Shown: positions 26,158 to 36,199, numbered from the stretch's first letter. The stretch: 64,000 nucleotides of DNA from Methanococcus maripaludis (GCF_013760955.1 NZ_JACDUL010000002.1:380719-444718); one strand, 5' to 3'. The notes: a model not told the origin generated them from the letters alone. Translations and numbers: made by a program.

Positions 26158-27267
26158 CTACTCGTTATTCATCTCTTCTTTAGATTTTGGCTCGTGAAAT
26201 AATACAACGGACAATACTATCAATATCGAAACATATGCTAAAATATACATTACAAGACCCATAAATTCAACAGTATATCCGATCAAATAATCCGAAGATA
26301 TAATCAACATCTGCCTTAGTATAAATGCAAGAACTACGTTAAAGAATAACCTCTTTATAAGCCTAAGTATGCTTTTTTCAGTATGTATCAAATCATCTAT
26401 AAAATGAACGAGTACTAGCAATACAAATCCCAACGTTAGAGGGTTTGCAATATTTAACAAGAATTTTCCAAAAAATACTGTTAATTCTGGATCTACTGAT
26501 GCCTGATAAGAGTAGAGTATTCCAACAAGAAGTATCAAAAATCCCAAAATATTTCCAAAAGGAGATAATTTTCCAACTTCAAGTCCCTTTTTACTTTCAT
26601 TGAGGGTTTTTTTAATAGATTCAACTAATCCAACACCCTCAGACAAAATGTAAATACCAATAAGTCCTGCAATTATTCTCCAACCAAGATCTGAAAATAT
26701 CGCATATAAAATCATTGCAAATCCAATTGATGTAAATATTAAAGGAATGTACTGCGACATTGTCTTTTTTATAAATTCTTGCATAAGGTAGTAAGTTGAT
26801 TCGAGAGATTCGTTTTGTTTAATTACAATTCTTTTTTTCCAGACAAAAATATCCTTTAATTCCAGATATTTTAAAACCATTTCATCTTCTTTTCCATCCG
26901 AAACCAGATATATGAAATTAGGCTCGTAAAGGTAAATTAAAAAATCAATCTGTTCCTTAATTTTAATTGCACAGACTTCTGATTCGATATCGATATCTCC
27001 AGAAATTGTTGCAATTTCAACGTCTTTTCCTTCTTTTTTTAGGTGGTCGTAGTGCTGAACTCCACCGAGCATGGAGTTTACGTCACTATCTCCAGGATCA
27101 GTCAATCCGAGCCTCACAGCTGCATTGATATTATCTTCCCTACTTAAAATAGGAGTCCTGATGTTTGCTTTTCTTCCGACATCGTCATCCATGTCGACGA
27201 CAATAACAAGATACTTTTTATCTTCGGGAACGTTATAATCTTTGCCGATATCCTTTATTGATACCAT
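26158..27267 (-). CDS. DUF373 family membrane protein
   Basis: A 369-residue archaeal protein of the DUF373 family, function unknown. The N-terminal ~145 residues are soluble and nucleotide-binding-like (YLVIVVDMDDDVGRKA, ISREDN-type AAVRLGLTDPGDSDVNS). The rest has about six hydrophobic helices. Acidic DMDDDVGRK near residue 24 is the most conserved feature and may bind metal. It heads a leftward unit with corA and srp19, preceded by a weak GTGGT Shine-Dalgarno. Confidence 0.85.
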   Translation of the reverse strand: MVSIKDIGKDYNVPEDKKYLVIVVDMDDDVGRKANIRTPILSREDNINAAVRLGLTDPGDSDVNSMLGGVQHYDHLKKEGKDVEIATISGDIDIESEVCAIKIKEQIDFLIYLYEPNFIYLVSDGKEDEMVLKYLELKDIFVWKKRIVIKQNESLESTYYLMQEFIKKTMSQYIPLIFTSIGFAMILYAIFSDLGWRIIAGLIGIYILSEGVGLVESIKKTLNESKKGLEVGKLSPFGNILGFLILLVGILYSYQASVDPELTVFFGKFLLNIANPLTLGFVLLVLVHFIDDLIHTEKSILRLIKRLFFNVVLAFILRQMLIISSDYLIGYTVEFMGLVMYILAYVSILIVLSVVLFHEPKSKEEMNNE

Positions 27268-27316
27268 TATACCACTTTAACACGGAAATAAGAAATAAAT
27301 ATAGTTTTTTAAATAA

Positions 27317-28471
27317 TTAGGGTTTTTTCTGCAGATTTTCTGAAACATACAAGAACGTTAACATTGTAACTAAAAAACCGTAATTAATGCCGATTTCACA
27401 CATTGATAACAATACGGCACCATAAATAGAATATATTTTAGTATCGCTCTTTTTATATATTAACTTACTTATTATTCCAAATATTAGCGAAAAAATTAAG
27501 CTGTAATAACCCAGATCAAGATAAATCGGGCCAAACATGGTTGAAGTAATATTATGTCTGTAACCATGAATTATTTCTCCAATTAACGACTCACCACCTG
27601 GTGTGAATGCAATTTTACCATATAATGCTGCAGGATACAAAATAATCTTTTCTAACGTCATTAAATCAAAATAAGCCCGGTATGATAAGATTTCTAAAAA
27701 ATTAAGGCTCCATGATTGACCTGATGAGGAAAGTATCGACTTTGCCATTATTCCTAAAAATAATATTGTAAAAATTCCGACTAAAAATATTTTTTTCGCG
27801 CCTATTTTGTTTTTTTTGTAATTATAAAGCAAATATGCAACGATTAACACCAAAACATTAGCTTTATAGCCTGTTACTGCCAAAATTGCAAATGATACCA
27901 AAAAATATCCAAAATTAAAAAGGCTTGCAAATATGAGTGCGCCTGAAGAAATTAACCTTAAGGGATCATTTGAAATCGCCATTCTAACGGTATAATCGGT
28001 AATTGGAACGGTTCCGTGAATTAAAATCATTGCAAAAAAGGAAATTACCCCAATTGAAAACATGATTTTACTTATTTTTTCAGAATAATAATATTTCATG
28101 AAAACATGTAAAATCAAAAATATTAGTCCTGAAAATATTATTGAATTTAATATATTTGCTGAAAGGATAAAAATTCCAAAAAACATGGATAATCCAAACA
28201 AAATTCCAGAAACCAATTTTAAATTTAATTTATCTAATTTCAACATCTTTTCAAAATTTATAAAAAATGGAATTGAAAAAATAGCCAGATTTCCAAATAC
28301 AACCAGTATCATTTTTAAAAGGGAATCTATTCCAAATTTATCAAAATAGGGAATTGCAAACAAAAATATCAGCGCATGGCCTAAAAAAATTATGGTTATC
28401 GGGTTATCTAGCCCAAGTCCATATTTTTCTGCAAAATAATTCTTACATTTTTCAAAATTATTTTTTAGCAT
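27317..28471 (-). CDS. Polytopic membrane protein resembling oligosaccharide repeat-unit polymerases (second of a pair)
   Basis: A 384-residue protein with about 10-12 hydrophobic segments and no soluble domain. A long extramembrane loop after helix ~8 (residues ~250-310) carries charged residues, as in Wzy-type O-antigen polymerases. It shares landmarks with the gene just upstream: VTGYKANVLVL versus LLGYRTQVVVL, and TMFGPIYLDLGYYSL versus TIFGAVLMDFGMLGL. The two are thus paralogues. The genes overlap by 14 bases. Polymerase function is inferred from topology and these shared motifs only; an O-antigen ligase-like role is also possible. Confidence 0.65.
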   Translation of the reverse strand: MLKNNFEKCKNYFAEKYGLGLDNPITIIFLGHALIFLFAIPYFDKFGIDSLLKMILVVFGNLAIFSIPFFINFEKMLKLDKLNLKLVSGILFGLSMFFGIFILSANILNSIIFSGLIFLILHVFMKYYYSEKISKIMFSIGVISFFAMILIHGTVPITDYTVRMAISNDPLRLISSGALIFASLFNFGYFLVSFAILAVTGYKANVLVLIVAYLLYNYKKNKIGAKKIFLVGIFTILFLGIMAKSILSSSGQSWSLNFLEILSYRAYFDLMTLEKIILYPAALYGKIAFTPGGESLIGEIIHGYRHNITSTMFGPIYLDLGYYSLIFSLIFGIISKLIYKKSDTKIYSIYGAVLLSMCEIGINYGFLVTMLTFLYVSENLQKKP

Positions 28472-29531
28472 TTAAAATCCCCCTAAAAATCCCGTAAACT
28501 GTCATAATTACCCCTAAAGTATACATCACAACTACATCTAAATCCAAAATTCCAGTTTCAATCCCAACAATTAAATAAGATACCATTATCGAATAAAATC
28601 CAAGATATAAACCTTTTAATTTACTTGAAACCTCGTTTGAAAGCCCCATTAAAAGCCCAAAAATTCCAAAATAAGGAACCAGTCCGAGCATTCCAAAATC
28701 CATCAAAACTGCACCAAATATTGTCGGCGTAATTGTAACCCCTGTTACTCCGATACTGTTTGCAATTAATGTCCTTGGCCCATATTTTGAACCCTCGATT
28801 AACCCGTATGACGAAAATATGGCGTTATGAATAACCCCTTGGAAATTACCGTTGAAATTTTTTACAATGAGATCAAATATGCTCATTGTAAGGTCTATTC
28901 TTGAAAGAAGGGGATTTCCACCAATATTCAACACATAATGCCTCAAAAATGAAAGTCCAAAAACAACCATTGCAAGCCCGATTAATGAATAAATCATGAG
29001 TTTATTCTTTATTTTTCCTGAATAATACATTGCAAAGATTGTTGAAAGTAATAGTACCACAACTTGCGTACGGTAGCCTAAAAGCATTATTAAAGCAGAA
29101 AATAGGCCAGAATATAAAAATATTTTTTTATTGTTTAATTTTGAACTTGAAACAAGTATTGCCCATCCAAGAGGGAGCGTATGCGAAAATGCAGTATATA
29201 TAACACTTAAAAATTTTCTAGATGCAGGGTCGAACAGCGGAACTCCCCTAACCCATAAAAGATCCATTATCGTAAAAAAAATCCCGAATAATATCAAAAA
29301 AAGTCCGATTTTTTCGTGAAGTTTATAATTTAATTCATAGGGTTTGAAATCCAATGTTTTAAAGATATTCTTCCCTGCGATAAATGAAATATAAAAAAAT
29401 ACTGATGAGAATAATACAATGCATGCAGAAATTGTACTAACATTTGACAGAAGTACGAAAAGACAGGATAAACCGACAAATATGTGGTGAGGTCCGATTT
29501 TTTGCGAATTAAGTTCCAAAAACTTCTTCAT
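28458..29531 (-). CDS. Polytopic membrane protein resembling oligosaccharide repeat-unit polymerases (first of a pair)
   Basis: A 357-residue protein with about ten hydrophobic helices. WVRGVPLFDPASRKFL near residue 95 and LLGYRTQVVVLLL near residue 155 match the pattern of repeat-unit polymerases, in which conserved Arg residues sit at helix ends. A loop follows with KNFNGNFQGVIHNAIFSSYG. It overlaps its paralogue by 14 bases and lies five bases after the single-span protein gene at 29536. The glycan or other substrate is unknown, and no glycosyltransferase is next to it. Confidence 0.65.
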   Translation of the reverse strand: MKKFLELNSQKIGPHHIFVGLSCLFVLLSNVSTISACIVLFSSVFFYISFIAGKNIFKTLDFKPYELNYKLHEKIGLFLILFGIFFTIMDLLWVRGVPLFDPASRKFLSVIYTAFSHTLPLGWAILVSSSKLNNKKIFLYSGLFSALIMLLGYRTQVVVLLLSTIFAMYYSGKIKNKLMIYSLIGLAMVVFGLSFLRHYVLNIGGNPLLSRIDLTMSIFDLIVKNFNGNFQGVIHNAIFSSYGLIEGSKYGPRTLIANSIGVTGVTITPTIFGAVLMDFGMLGLVPYFGIFGLLMGLSNEVSSKLKGLYLGFYSIMVSYLIVGIETGILDLDVVVMYTLGVIMTVYGIFRGILNAKK

Positions 29532-29535
29532 ACTA

Positions 29536-30291
29536 TTACATCCAGGTTATTAGTTTTGCATTGTTATAATTTTCAGTGTTTATCTCGTTGCTTGATTCTT
29601 CCACAATAATATTTACTTCCATATCTGATGTAACAATTTTTTGAGGATTTAATAAACTATCTAAATTTTTTAAGTCCTCCAAATTAAACGTTCCTTTTAA
29701 AATCAGCCCACCATCTACAAAACTAATTTTTGGTAGCGCTGTTTCGTATTTGAAATAATTTATAACTTCAAGTTGCTCTGTTGGTGAAAAAGTATCTGAA
29801 TCGATTGCAAATGAACCATCGACGTCAACTTCGAGAACCGTTAAATCATCGCCGATATCTGTATAAATAATATCACTTATTTCGGAAAATGAAGTTCCAT
29901 TTATTGATTCTAAGTTGTATCTGATTATCGTGTTTCCTAAAGGAACCAGATATATTTTACTTGCTGCAATATCTTCTTTTGAAGCAAGTTTTCCACCGAT
30001 AGTCATTTCTTTGTTTTCATATGCAACTGTAAGCGTTCCACCACTTGCAGCTAAGATTTGTACGCGATCTGAAAATTCTAAACCATCAGCAGTCCATTTT
30101 CCATCAATGTCTGCGTAAAGTGGAAAACCCTTAAGCATTATATTTTCAGAAATCCACGCACATTTGTACATTTCTTCCCCATCGAAAGTATACTCTGCTG
30201 AAGTTGGGCTTAAAAAATTGTATCCAATTGCAAGGGCAGTAACCAAAACTGAAATTAAAACTAAAAACTCTAAAATTCCGATTTTTTTCAT
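29536..30291 (-). CDS. Single-span membrane protein with extracytoplasmic beta-rich domain
   Basis: A 251-residue protein with one N-terminal transmembrane helix (residues ~7-27, LEFLVLISVLVTALAIGY) and a long hydrophilic, beta-rich extracytoplasmic part. The beginning (KKIGILEFLVLISVLV plus a short linker) resembles DUF4330-type proteins found beside glycan genes, but I cannot confirm this. It is encoded five bases before the two polymerase-like proteins and probably acts with them. No catalytic motif is visible. Confidence 0.7.
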   Translation of the reverse strand: MKKIGILEFLVLISVLVTALAIGYNFLSPTSAEYTFDGEEMYKCAWISENIMLKGFPLYADIDGKWTADGLEFSDRVQILAASGGTLTVAYENKEMTIGGKLASKEDIAASKIYLVPLGNTIIRYNLESINGTSFSEISDIIYTDIGDDLTVLEVDVDGSFAIDSDTFSPTEQLEVINYFKYETALPKISFVDGGLILKGTFNLEDLKNLDSLLNPQKIVTSDMEVNIIVEESSNEINTENYNNAKLITWM

Positions 30292-30353
30292 GAATCTAAC
30301 CCCGTTTGAAAATTAAAAATAAGAATAATGTTAATTTAAAAGTAATTTAAAAA

Positions 30354-31292
30354 TTATTTTTTGTATGCGTTCAACACGGTTTCTGCAATGCTTTCTGAGT
30401 CGAGTTTATAGTATTTCAATAAATCTCCTGCTTTTCCAGATTTTCCAAACTCGTCATTGATACCAATTCTTAGGAGTTTTTTGTTTAATCCATCTTCTGC
30501 AATGACTTCTGAAATTGCTCCTCCAAGTCCTGCGACAATACTGTGATCTTCAATTGAAACTATAAAATCTTTTGAATTTTTTATTGCATCTTTATCAATT
30601 GGTTTTATTGTTGAAATTGCAATAACTTCTACAGATATTCCTTTTTCCAAAAGTATTTTTGAAGCGTTGATTGCTTCTGGAACGAGTTCTCCTGTTGCAA
30701 TTAGCGTAATATCAGTTCCTTCTTTTAAAATCCTTGCTTTTCCAAACTCGAATTTTGCTTCTTCTTCGTTTTCAAAGATTATTTCCGTATTTCCCCTTGG
30801 CATTCTTACGTAAACCGGACCTTCGTAATTAGATGCCCATCTAATGGCACTTTTTGTTTCCAAATAATCAGATGGAGAAATTACAATCATTTTTGGAATT
30901 GATCTCATTATTGCAATGTCTTCTGTCATTTCATGAGATGCTCCATCTTCACCAACAGTAATTCCACTGTGTGTTGCACATATTTTTACGTTTAAACCAG
31001 GATATGCGATAGAATTTCTAATCTGCTCCCATGCCCTTCCTGTTGCAAACATTGCAAAAGTTGATGCGAATACGGTTTTTCCAGTTCTTGAAAGTCCTGC
31101 TGCCATACCCATCATGTTCTGTTCTGCAATTCCTGCATTGAAAAATCTTTCAGGGTATTTTTTAGCAAAAACGCTTGTTTTGGTAGAACCCGATAAATCA
31201 GCATCAAGTACCACAATATTTTTATTTAATTCTCCAAGTTCGGCCAGTGTTTCGCCGTATGCGTCTCTCATTCCTTTTTTTGTTCCTTTCAT
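30354..31292 (-). CDS. tktC: Transketolase, C-terminal subunit
   Basis: Pyrimidine-binding and C-terminal half of a split transketolase of the non-oxidative pentose phosphate pathway, which makes ribose-5-phosphate in methanococci. Visible are GMRDAYGETLAELG, FNAGIAEQNMMGMAAGLSRTG (the TPP-activating Glu), HSGITVGEDGASHEMTEDIA and MPRGNTEI. GGTGAAGTAT precedes ATG 31292, so the frame upstream to 31319 is not used. It lies 60 bases after rpe in the same direction as the N-terminal subunit gene. Confidence 0.95.
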   Translation of the reverse strand: MKGTKKGMRDAYGETLAELGELNKNIVVLDADLSGSTKTSVFAKKYPERFFNAGIAEQNMMGMAAGLSRTGKTVFASTFAMFATGRAWEQIRNSIAYPGLNVKICATHSGITVGEDGASHEMTEDIAIMRSIPKMIVISPSDYLETKSAIRWASNYEGPVYVRMPRGNTEIIFENEEEAKFEFGKARILKEGTDITLIATGELVPEAINASKILLEKGISVEVIAISTIKPIDKDAIKNSKDFIVSIEDHSIVAGLGGAISEVIAEDGLNKKLLRIGINDEFGKSGKAGDLLKYYKLDSESIAETVLNAYKK

Positions 31293-31352
31293 ATACTTCA
31301 CCACAGTTGTAAACATCAATATTAATTCAACAACTCAATACACATTTTTACA

Positions 31353-32012
31353 TTAAATTTTAAAGTTTGCAGAATTTCTTAAGTCATCTACTGCCTTTTT
31401 AACATCTTCTTTTCCATAAATTGCTGAAGCTGCAATTAAAGCATCTGCTCCTGCTTCAACTGCTTTTGGCGCAGTTTCTAGATTAATTCCACCATCTACA
31501 AAGATTTTTGTGTCATATCCTTCAGCCAATATTTTATTTTTTAAATTATCTATCTTTTTGAGCATTGGATTTATAAAAGACTGCCCTGAAAAGCCAGGTT
31601 CAACGGTCATTATCAAAACACCATACAAATTTTCTAAAACATATTCCACGTTGTTGATAGGGGTTGATGGGTTTAATGCAACTATTGGCTTTGCACCGTG
31701 TTCTTTTATCATGTCAACGGTTCTGAATAAATATTTGCTGGATTCTGCATGAAATGCAATTATATCTGCAGCATCTGCCAATTTGGGAATAAATAAATCA
31801 GGATTTTCAACCATTAAATGTACATCTATTGGAACGTCAGTTATACTTTTCAAATAGTGCGGAACTCTAAGCCCCATACTTAAATTCGGTACAAAGTGTC
31901 CGTCCATTATATCAACGTGAAAGAAATCAACATTCCCTTCTTCAGCCTTTTTTACTTCTTGTTCCATGTGTCCGTAATCTGCAGAAAGAATGGATGCACC
32001 AATCATTACCAT
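31353..32012 (-). CDS. rpe: Ribulose-phosphate 3-epimerase
   Basis: Interconverts ribulose-5-phosphate and xylulose-5-phosphate. TIM-barrel motifs are clear: SILSADYGHMEQEV, DFFHVDIMDGHFVPNLSMG, VDVHLMVE-type DVHLMVENPD, TVEPGFSGQSFI and VDGGINLETA. The 219-residue length is typical. GGTGG lies five bases before ATG 32012. It sits between the two transketolase halves, so its product xylulose-5-phosphate is used directly by the enzyme encoded on either side. Confidence 0.96.
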   Translation of the reverse strand: MVMIGASILSADYGHMEQEVKKAEEGNVDFFHVDIMDGHFVPNLSMGLRVPHYLKSITDVPIDVHLMVENPDLFIPKLADAADIIAFHAESSKYLFRTVDMIKEHGAKPIVALNPSTPINNVEYVLENLYGVLIMTVEPGFSGQSFINPMLKKIDNLKNKILAEGYDTKIFVDGGINLETAPKAVEAGADALIAASAIYGKEDVKKAVDDLRNSANFKI

Positions 32013-32027
32013 TTAAACCACCATCAA

Positions 32028-32855
32028 TTACTGAAGTTCTGTAAGTGCTTTTTCTAATTCTTCTTTATTTGGAGCTTTTCCGTGGAATCCAACGTTGTTT
32101 TCCATGAAAGATACGCCTTTTCCTTTTATTGTATTTGCAATAATCATTTTTGGCTTTCCGTTTTTCATTGATTTTGCAAGTTCTGCGGTTTTGATAATTT
32201 CCTCGTAATTGTGACCTTCGATTTCAAATACATCAAAACCAAATCCTGCAAATTTAGCCTTTAAATCCGCAAGACACATTACATCTTCTGTGCATCCGTC
32301 AATCTGGAGTTTGTTTCTATCGACAAAACCGATTAAATTATCAAGCTTGTAGTGTGCCGCAGCCATTGCAGCTTCCCAGACCTGTCCTTCTTGGCATTCT
32401 CCATCCCCTAAAAGAACGAAAACGTTATTTTCATACTTGTTTAATTTACATCCGATAGCAACGCCAACTGATGAAGAAAATCCCTGTCCAAGTGATCCGG
32501 TATTTACCTCAATTCCAGGAATTTCGATTGTCGGGTGTCCTTGTAAAAGAGCTCCGAGTTGTCTTAAATTCCACAATTCTTCTTCTTTAAAATAACCTAA
32601 ATCTGCAAGTGTTGCATAAAGTGCAGGACATGCGTGACCCTTACTTAAAATAAACCTATCTCTTGAATCCAAATTTGGGTTTTTTGGATCGTAACCCATA
32701 ATGTTATAATAAAGAGCCGTAATAATATCAATTGCTGAAAGGGATCCTCCAGGGTGTCCTGATTCTGCAAGTCCAATCATTTTTACAATATTATATCTTA
32801 AACTTTTTGATTTTACAGCCAATTCTTCAAAAGTCAAGTTTTTTGTGTTTTTCAT
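32028..32855 (-). CDS. tktN: Transketolase, N-terminal subunit
   Basis: TPP-binding half of the split transketolase. [55 protein letters not shown] and the TPP/Mg motif [13 protein letters not shown] followed by DRNKLQIDG are present. ATG 32855 has GGTGAAAAGA just upstream, so the further N-terminal frame to 32879 is not used. It is the first gene of the tktN-rpe-tktC unit. The upstream 330 bases to the divergent M42 gene contain its promoter. Confidence 0.95.
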   Translation of the reverse strand: MKNTKNLTFEELAVKSKSLRYNIVKMIGLAESGHPGGSLSAIDIITALYYNIMGYDPKNPNLDSRDRFILSKGHACPALYATLADLGYFKEEELWNLRQLGALLQGHPTIEIPGIEVNTGSLGQGFSSSVGVAIGCKLNKYENNVFVLLGDGECQEGQVWEAAMAAAHYKLDNLIGFVDRNKLQIDGCTEDVMCLADLKAKFAGFGFDVFEIEGHNYEEIIKTAELAKSMKNGKPKMIIANTIKGKGVSFMENNVGFHGKAPNKEELEKALTELQ

Positions 32856-33185
32856 TCTTTTCACCGATTTTAAAAACATGAATTTTTAAATCTGTTTCGT
32901 TTTTTCTTTTGATTTTACTAATAATGGCAATAATATGAAAATAAAAATAAATCGCCAACATGGTGTTTGAATATGTTAAAATATTATATCTTTCAAGAGT
33001 ATTAATATTACAATCCATTGATAACATGAATATATCGGATGCATTTATAAATTTTTTGTATATTCCACTTGTTAAATATTATTTTTTCAGAAAATACCAA
33101 AATTTAGTTAAAAACAATCATATTTAAATCATAGAATAGATATCATTATGAAAATTGAGTAGTTAAGAAATAAGCTGGTGATTTT
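32856..33185. other. Divergent AT-rich intergenic region between tktN and the M42 peptidase
   Basis: About 330 bases without a credible gene. ORF-like frames here lack ribosome-binding sites. TATA-like sequences occur near 32985-32995 on the minus strand (ATATAATATTTT) for tktN, and ATATTTAAAT near 33120 for the rightward gene. No C/D-box, hairpin or tRNA signature was found. Confidence 0.5.
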
Positions 33186-34238
33186 ATGAGTACACTTGAT
33201 TATTTAAAGATTCTCGCAACAGAAAAAGGGATTTCTGGAAGAGAAGATAATGTAAGAGAATACATGAAAAAAGAACTCGAAAAATACTGCGATAGTATTG
33301 AAACTGATAAATTCGGTAATTTAATTGCGAAAAAAGGATCAACCGGTCCAAAAATTATGATTGCATCCCACATGGACGAAATCGGACTCATGGTAAAATT
33401 CATCGATGACAAAGGATTCTTAAAATTTACAAAAATTGGTGGAATTAACGACCAGATGCTTTTAAACCAAAAAGTTATCGTTCACAGCAATGAAGGAGAT
33501 ATTGTTGGAGTTTTGGGATCAAAACCACCACATAAAATGAAAGAAAATGAAAGAAACAAGTTAATTTCAGCTGAACATATGTTTATCGACATCGGTGCAA
33601 AAAATAAAGAAGATGCAGAAAAAATGGGTGTTGAAATCGGTACTGCAATTTCATTCAAGTCTGAATTTGACAACCTTGGTGGAAACGTAGTTTCATGCAA
33701 ATCATTTGACAACAGGGCAGGCTGTGCGGTTGTTTTGAAAACCATGGAATTAATCAAGGATATGGATTTAAAATGTCAGGTTTACGCTGTAGGAACAGTT
33801 CAGGAAGAAGTAGGACTTAAAGGTGCAAAAACATCCGCATTTGGAATTAACCCTGATGTTGCATTTGCACTCGATGTTACAATCTGTGGAGACCACCCTG
33901 GAATTAAATTAGAAGATGCTCCAGTAGAACTTGGAAAAGGCCCTGTTGCAACAATTGTTGATGCTTCTGGAAGGGGAATTATTACACACCCTACAGTTTT
34001 AAAAATGGTAAGGGACGTTACAAAAGAAAACGAAATTCCTGTCCAATACGAAGTTGGAGAAGGTGGAACTACTGATGCAACCGCAATTCACCTGACAAGA
34101 GATGGAATTCCAACTGGAGTTATATCCGTTCCTTCAAGATACATCCACACACCAGTTGAAGTTATTGATACAGAAGACCTTGAAAAAACAACAGAACTTG
34201 TTGTTGCATGCATTAAAAAGGTGCACGAATACTTTTAA
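33186..34238 (+). CDS. M42 family metallopeptidase (tetrahedral aminopeptidase)
   Basis: Cytosolic di-metal aminopeptidase forming dodecameric TET particles, which trim peptides released by the proteasome. Metal ligands and catalytic residues are seen in [37 protein letters not shown] (catalytic Glu pair) and [26 protein letters not shown] near the end supplies the last His. The length of 350 is typical. It was once annotated as endoglucanase or cellulase in archaea; the peptidase assignment is better supported. GGTGAT lies three bases before the ATG. Confidence 0.93.
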   Translation: MSTLDYLKILATEKGISGREDNVREYMKKELEKYCDSIETDKFGNLIAKKGSTGPKIMIASHMDEIGLMVKFIDDKGFLKFTKIGGINDQMLLNQKVIVHSNEGDIVGVLGSKPPHKMKENERNKLISAEHMFIDIGAKNKEDAEKMGVEIGTAISFKSEFDNLGGNVVSCKSFDNRAGCAVVLKTMELIKDMDLKCQVYAVGTVQEEVGLKGAKTSAFGINPDVAFALDVTICGDHPGIKLEDAPVELGKGPVATIVDASGRGIITHPTVLKMVRDVTKENEIPVQYEVGEGGTTDATAIHLTRDGIPTGVISVPSRYIHTPVEVIDTEDLEKTTELVVACIKKVHEYF

Positions 34239-34318
34239 TTTCAATTAAAATCTATTTTTTAATTTTTAAGATATTAAAAAAATTTAAAAATTTAAACTAA
34301 AACAAAAAAGTGAATTTT

Positions 34319-34810
34319 ATGAAACTTGACATTAAAAAAGACTTAAAAAATATTGCATGGCACTGTATGATGTGTGGTGGATGCTGTGACTCCCCAAGCG
34401 TTTCCAAAAAAGATGTTGCAAACATTGCAGGCTTTTTAAAGATCCCATTTGACGAAGTCGTTAAAAAATACCTTGTAAACTTTGATGGAATGACGGGAAG
34501 ACTTAAAACTTCAAAAGAAAAATGTATATTCTTGGATGAAAACAATAAATGTAAAATTTATAGGGTTAGACCAATCATCTGTAGATTAAGGCCTTATTCA
34601 GTTCAAATAAAAGATAAAAACCTTGTTTTAACGTATGACGGCTGGTTTTTAGAAAACTGTAAAGGTCAGTTCATTGGAGATTTAAACCCTGATGAAGAAT
34701 ATTACAAACACGCTGAAACCGTTTTAAAGTACCTTGGAGAAGAAAAAAATACTCCTGAAGAATTATTTGAAAAAGCGAAAAAAAGATTGAAAAAATCTAA
34801 AAAAAATTGA
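34319..34810 (+). CDS. YkgJ-type cysteine-cluster protein
   Basis: A 163-residue protein with cysteines spaced as in the YkgJ/zinc- or iron-chelating family. CMMCGGCC is near the N-terminus, and KCIFLDENNKCKIY and RPIICRLRP follow, giving about eight cysteines. Members probably bind a zinc ion or an iron-sulfur cluster; the reaction is unknown. A GTGA precedes ATG 34319. The C-terminus is lysine-rich. It is separated by an 80-base AT-rich gap from the M42 gene. Confidence 0.85.
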   Translation: MKLDIKKDLKNIAWHCMMCGGCCDSPSVSKKDVANIAGFLKIPFDEVVKKYLVNFDGMTGRLKTSKEKCIFLDENNKCKIYRVRPIICRLRPYSVQIKDKNLVLTYDGWFLENCKGQFIGDLNPDEEYYKHAETVLKYLGEEKNTPEELFEKAKKRLKKSKKN

Positions 34811-34821
34811 AAAATAATAAT

Positions 34822-35118
34822 TTAACAGAACGTTCTGTTTGAAACTGGAATACATAGTGTCTTTTTACAGTTTGGACACTCCACTGTTACTTTTTCCAGT
34901 TCATAGTTTTCTGCAAAAGGCTTGTCACAGTACGGGCAGTACCATAACTTTTTACCTGTTTTTTCGCATTCCCCAATTTCTCCAACAGTAGGATGCTTCT
35001 TAAAAGTAACGTCACTTTCTTTATCCTGGTATTTAAAAAAAAGTTCGATTAAATCCTTGTAAATTTGAACTGCTGACATTCTTATGCATTTTTCTCCGCC
35101 ACAGATAGGACATTCCAT
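34822..35118 (-). CDS. Zinc-ribbon protein
   Basis: A protein of about 98 residues starting at ATG 35118, chosen because GGTGAAAAT is directly upstream; the open frame to 35193 is not needed. It has three CxxC knuckles: CPICGGEKC at the N-terminus, CPYCDKPF in the middle and CPNCKKTLC at the end, plus GECEKTGKKLW. This suggests two zinc ribbons. No family is recognised. It may be an RNA- or DNA-binding adaptor. It is convergent with the YkgJ-type gene. Confidence 0.75.
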   Translation of the reverse strand: MECPICGGEKCIRMSAVQIYKDLIELFFKYQDKESDVTFKKHPTVGEIGECEKTGKKLWYCPYCDKPFAENYELEKVTVECPNCKKTLCIPVSNRTFC

Positions 35119-35254
35119 ATTTTCACCAAAAAATTTCATCCCAAATATACTAAAATGTAGTTTTATTCTATATAATATATTGTTAAGATACATTTACATC
35201 AAAAGTTTTAAATTTTAGTCTTTCAACTTTATTTTAACAAATTCTGGTGTATTT

Positions 35255-36199
35255 ATGAAATCGATAATTTTAGGAATTCTTTCATCACTTTTTTTCGCAT
35301 CCACTTTTGTTTTGAATCGACAGATGGATCTTTTCGGGGGAGATTGGGTATTTTCTGCATCTTTAAGATACATATTTACACTGCCAATTCTCTTAATTTT
35401 GCTTTACGGTAGAAATAACATTAAAAAAGTAATTTCTGAAATAAAAAACAATTTTAAAGAATGGTTTATCTGGAGTAATGTTGGTTTTGTTTTATTTTAC
35501 GCCCCACTTACATTTGCAGGTGATTACGGGCCATCCTGGCTTATTGCGGGAACCTGGCAGATTACAATCATTGCAGGAATTCTTGTAACCCCGTTATTTT
35601 ACAGCATGGTTGAAAATAATGGAAATTTAGAAAAAGTAAAGAATAAAATTCCAAAAAAATCGCTTTTTATTTCAGCCATAATTCTTTTTGGAATTATTTT
35701 AATGCAGTATTCAAGAATAACTTCTGTTTCAATAGAATCAATTATTTTTGGATTTTTACCAGTTATTGTTGCGGCATTTTCATATCCCTTGGGAAACAGA
35801 AAAACCATGGAAATTTCGGGCGGTAAATTAACCACATTTCAGAGAATTCTTGGAATGACTCTTTGCAGCATGCCTGCATGGATTTTACTTTTAATTTACG
35901 GACTTTTAAGGTCAGGTATTCCAAACAATAACCAGATTATACAGTCATTTATTGTTGCATTATTTTCAGGAATAATTGCAACCTGGCTTTTTTTCAAGGC
36001 GACAGACCTTGTAAGAAAAGATATGAAAAAACTTGCTGCTGTTGAATCAACACAGTCTGGAGAAATAGTATTTTCAGTACTTGGTGAAATTATCCTGCTT
36101 GGTGGTGCATTTCCAGACATTTCTGCAATTTTCGGACTGCTTGTCGTGATATCTGGAATGATTATACATAGTATTCATTCTGTTAGAATAAATAGCTGA
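35255..36199 (+). CDS. DMT-superfamily multidrug-resistance efflux transporter
   Basis: A 314-residue protein with about ten hydrophobic helices in two repeats, typical of EmrE-like drug/metabolite transporters. The N-terminal SSLFFASTFVLNRQMDLFGG and the C-terminal AVESTQSGEIVFSVLGEIIL repeat the same theme. The ligand is unknown. A GGTG (ctggtg) about six bases before ATG 35255 is a plausible ribosome-binding site. It is not linked to a regulator in the window. Confidence 0.88.
   Translation: MKSIILGILSSLFFASTFVLNRQMDLFGGDWVFSASLRYIFTLPILLILLYGRNNIKKVISEIKNNFKEWFIWSNVGFVLFYAPLTFAGDYGPSWLIAGTWQITIIAGILVTPLFYSMVENNGNLEKVKNKIPKKSLFISAIILFGIILMQYSRITSVSIESIIFGFLPVIVAAFSYPLGNRKTMEISGGKLTTFQRILGMTLCSMPAWILLLIYGLLRSGIPNNNQIIQSFIVALFSGIIATWLFFKATDLVRKDMKKLAAVESTQSGEIVFSVLGEIILLGGAFPDISAIFGLLVVISGMIIHSIHSVRINS

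Noticed and set aside
34822-35193. Longer start for the zinc-ribbon protein
   Set aside because: The extra 25 residues would be preceded by no Shine-Dalgarno, whereas GGTGAAAAT precedes ATG 35118 directly.
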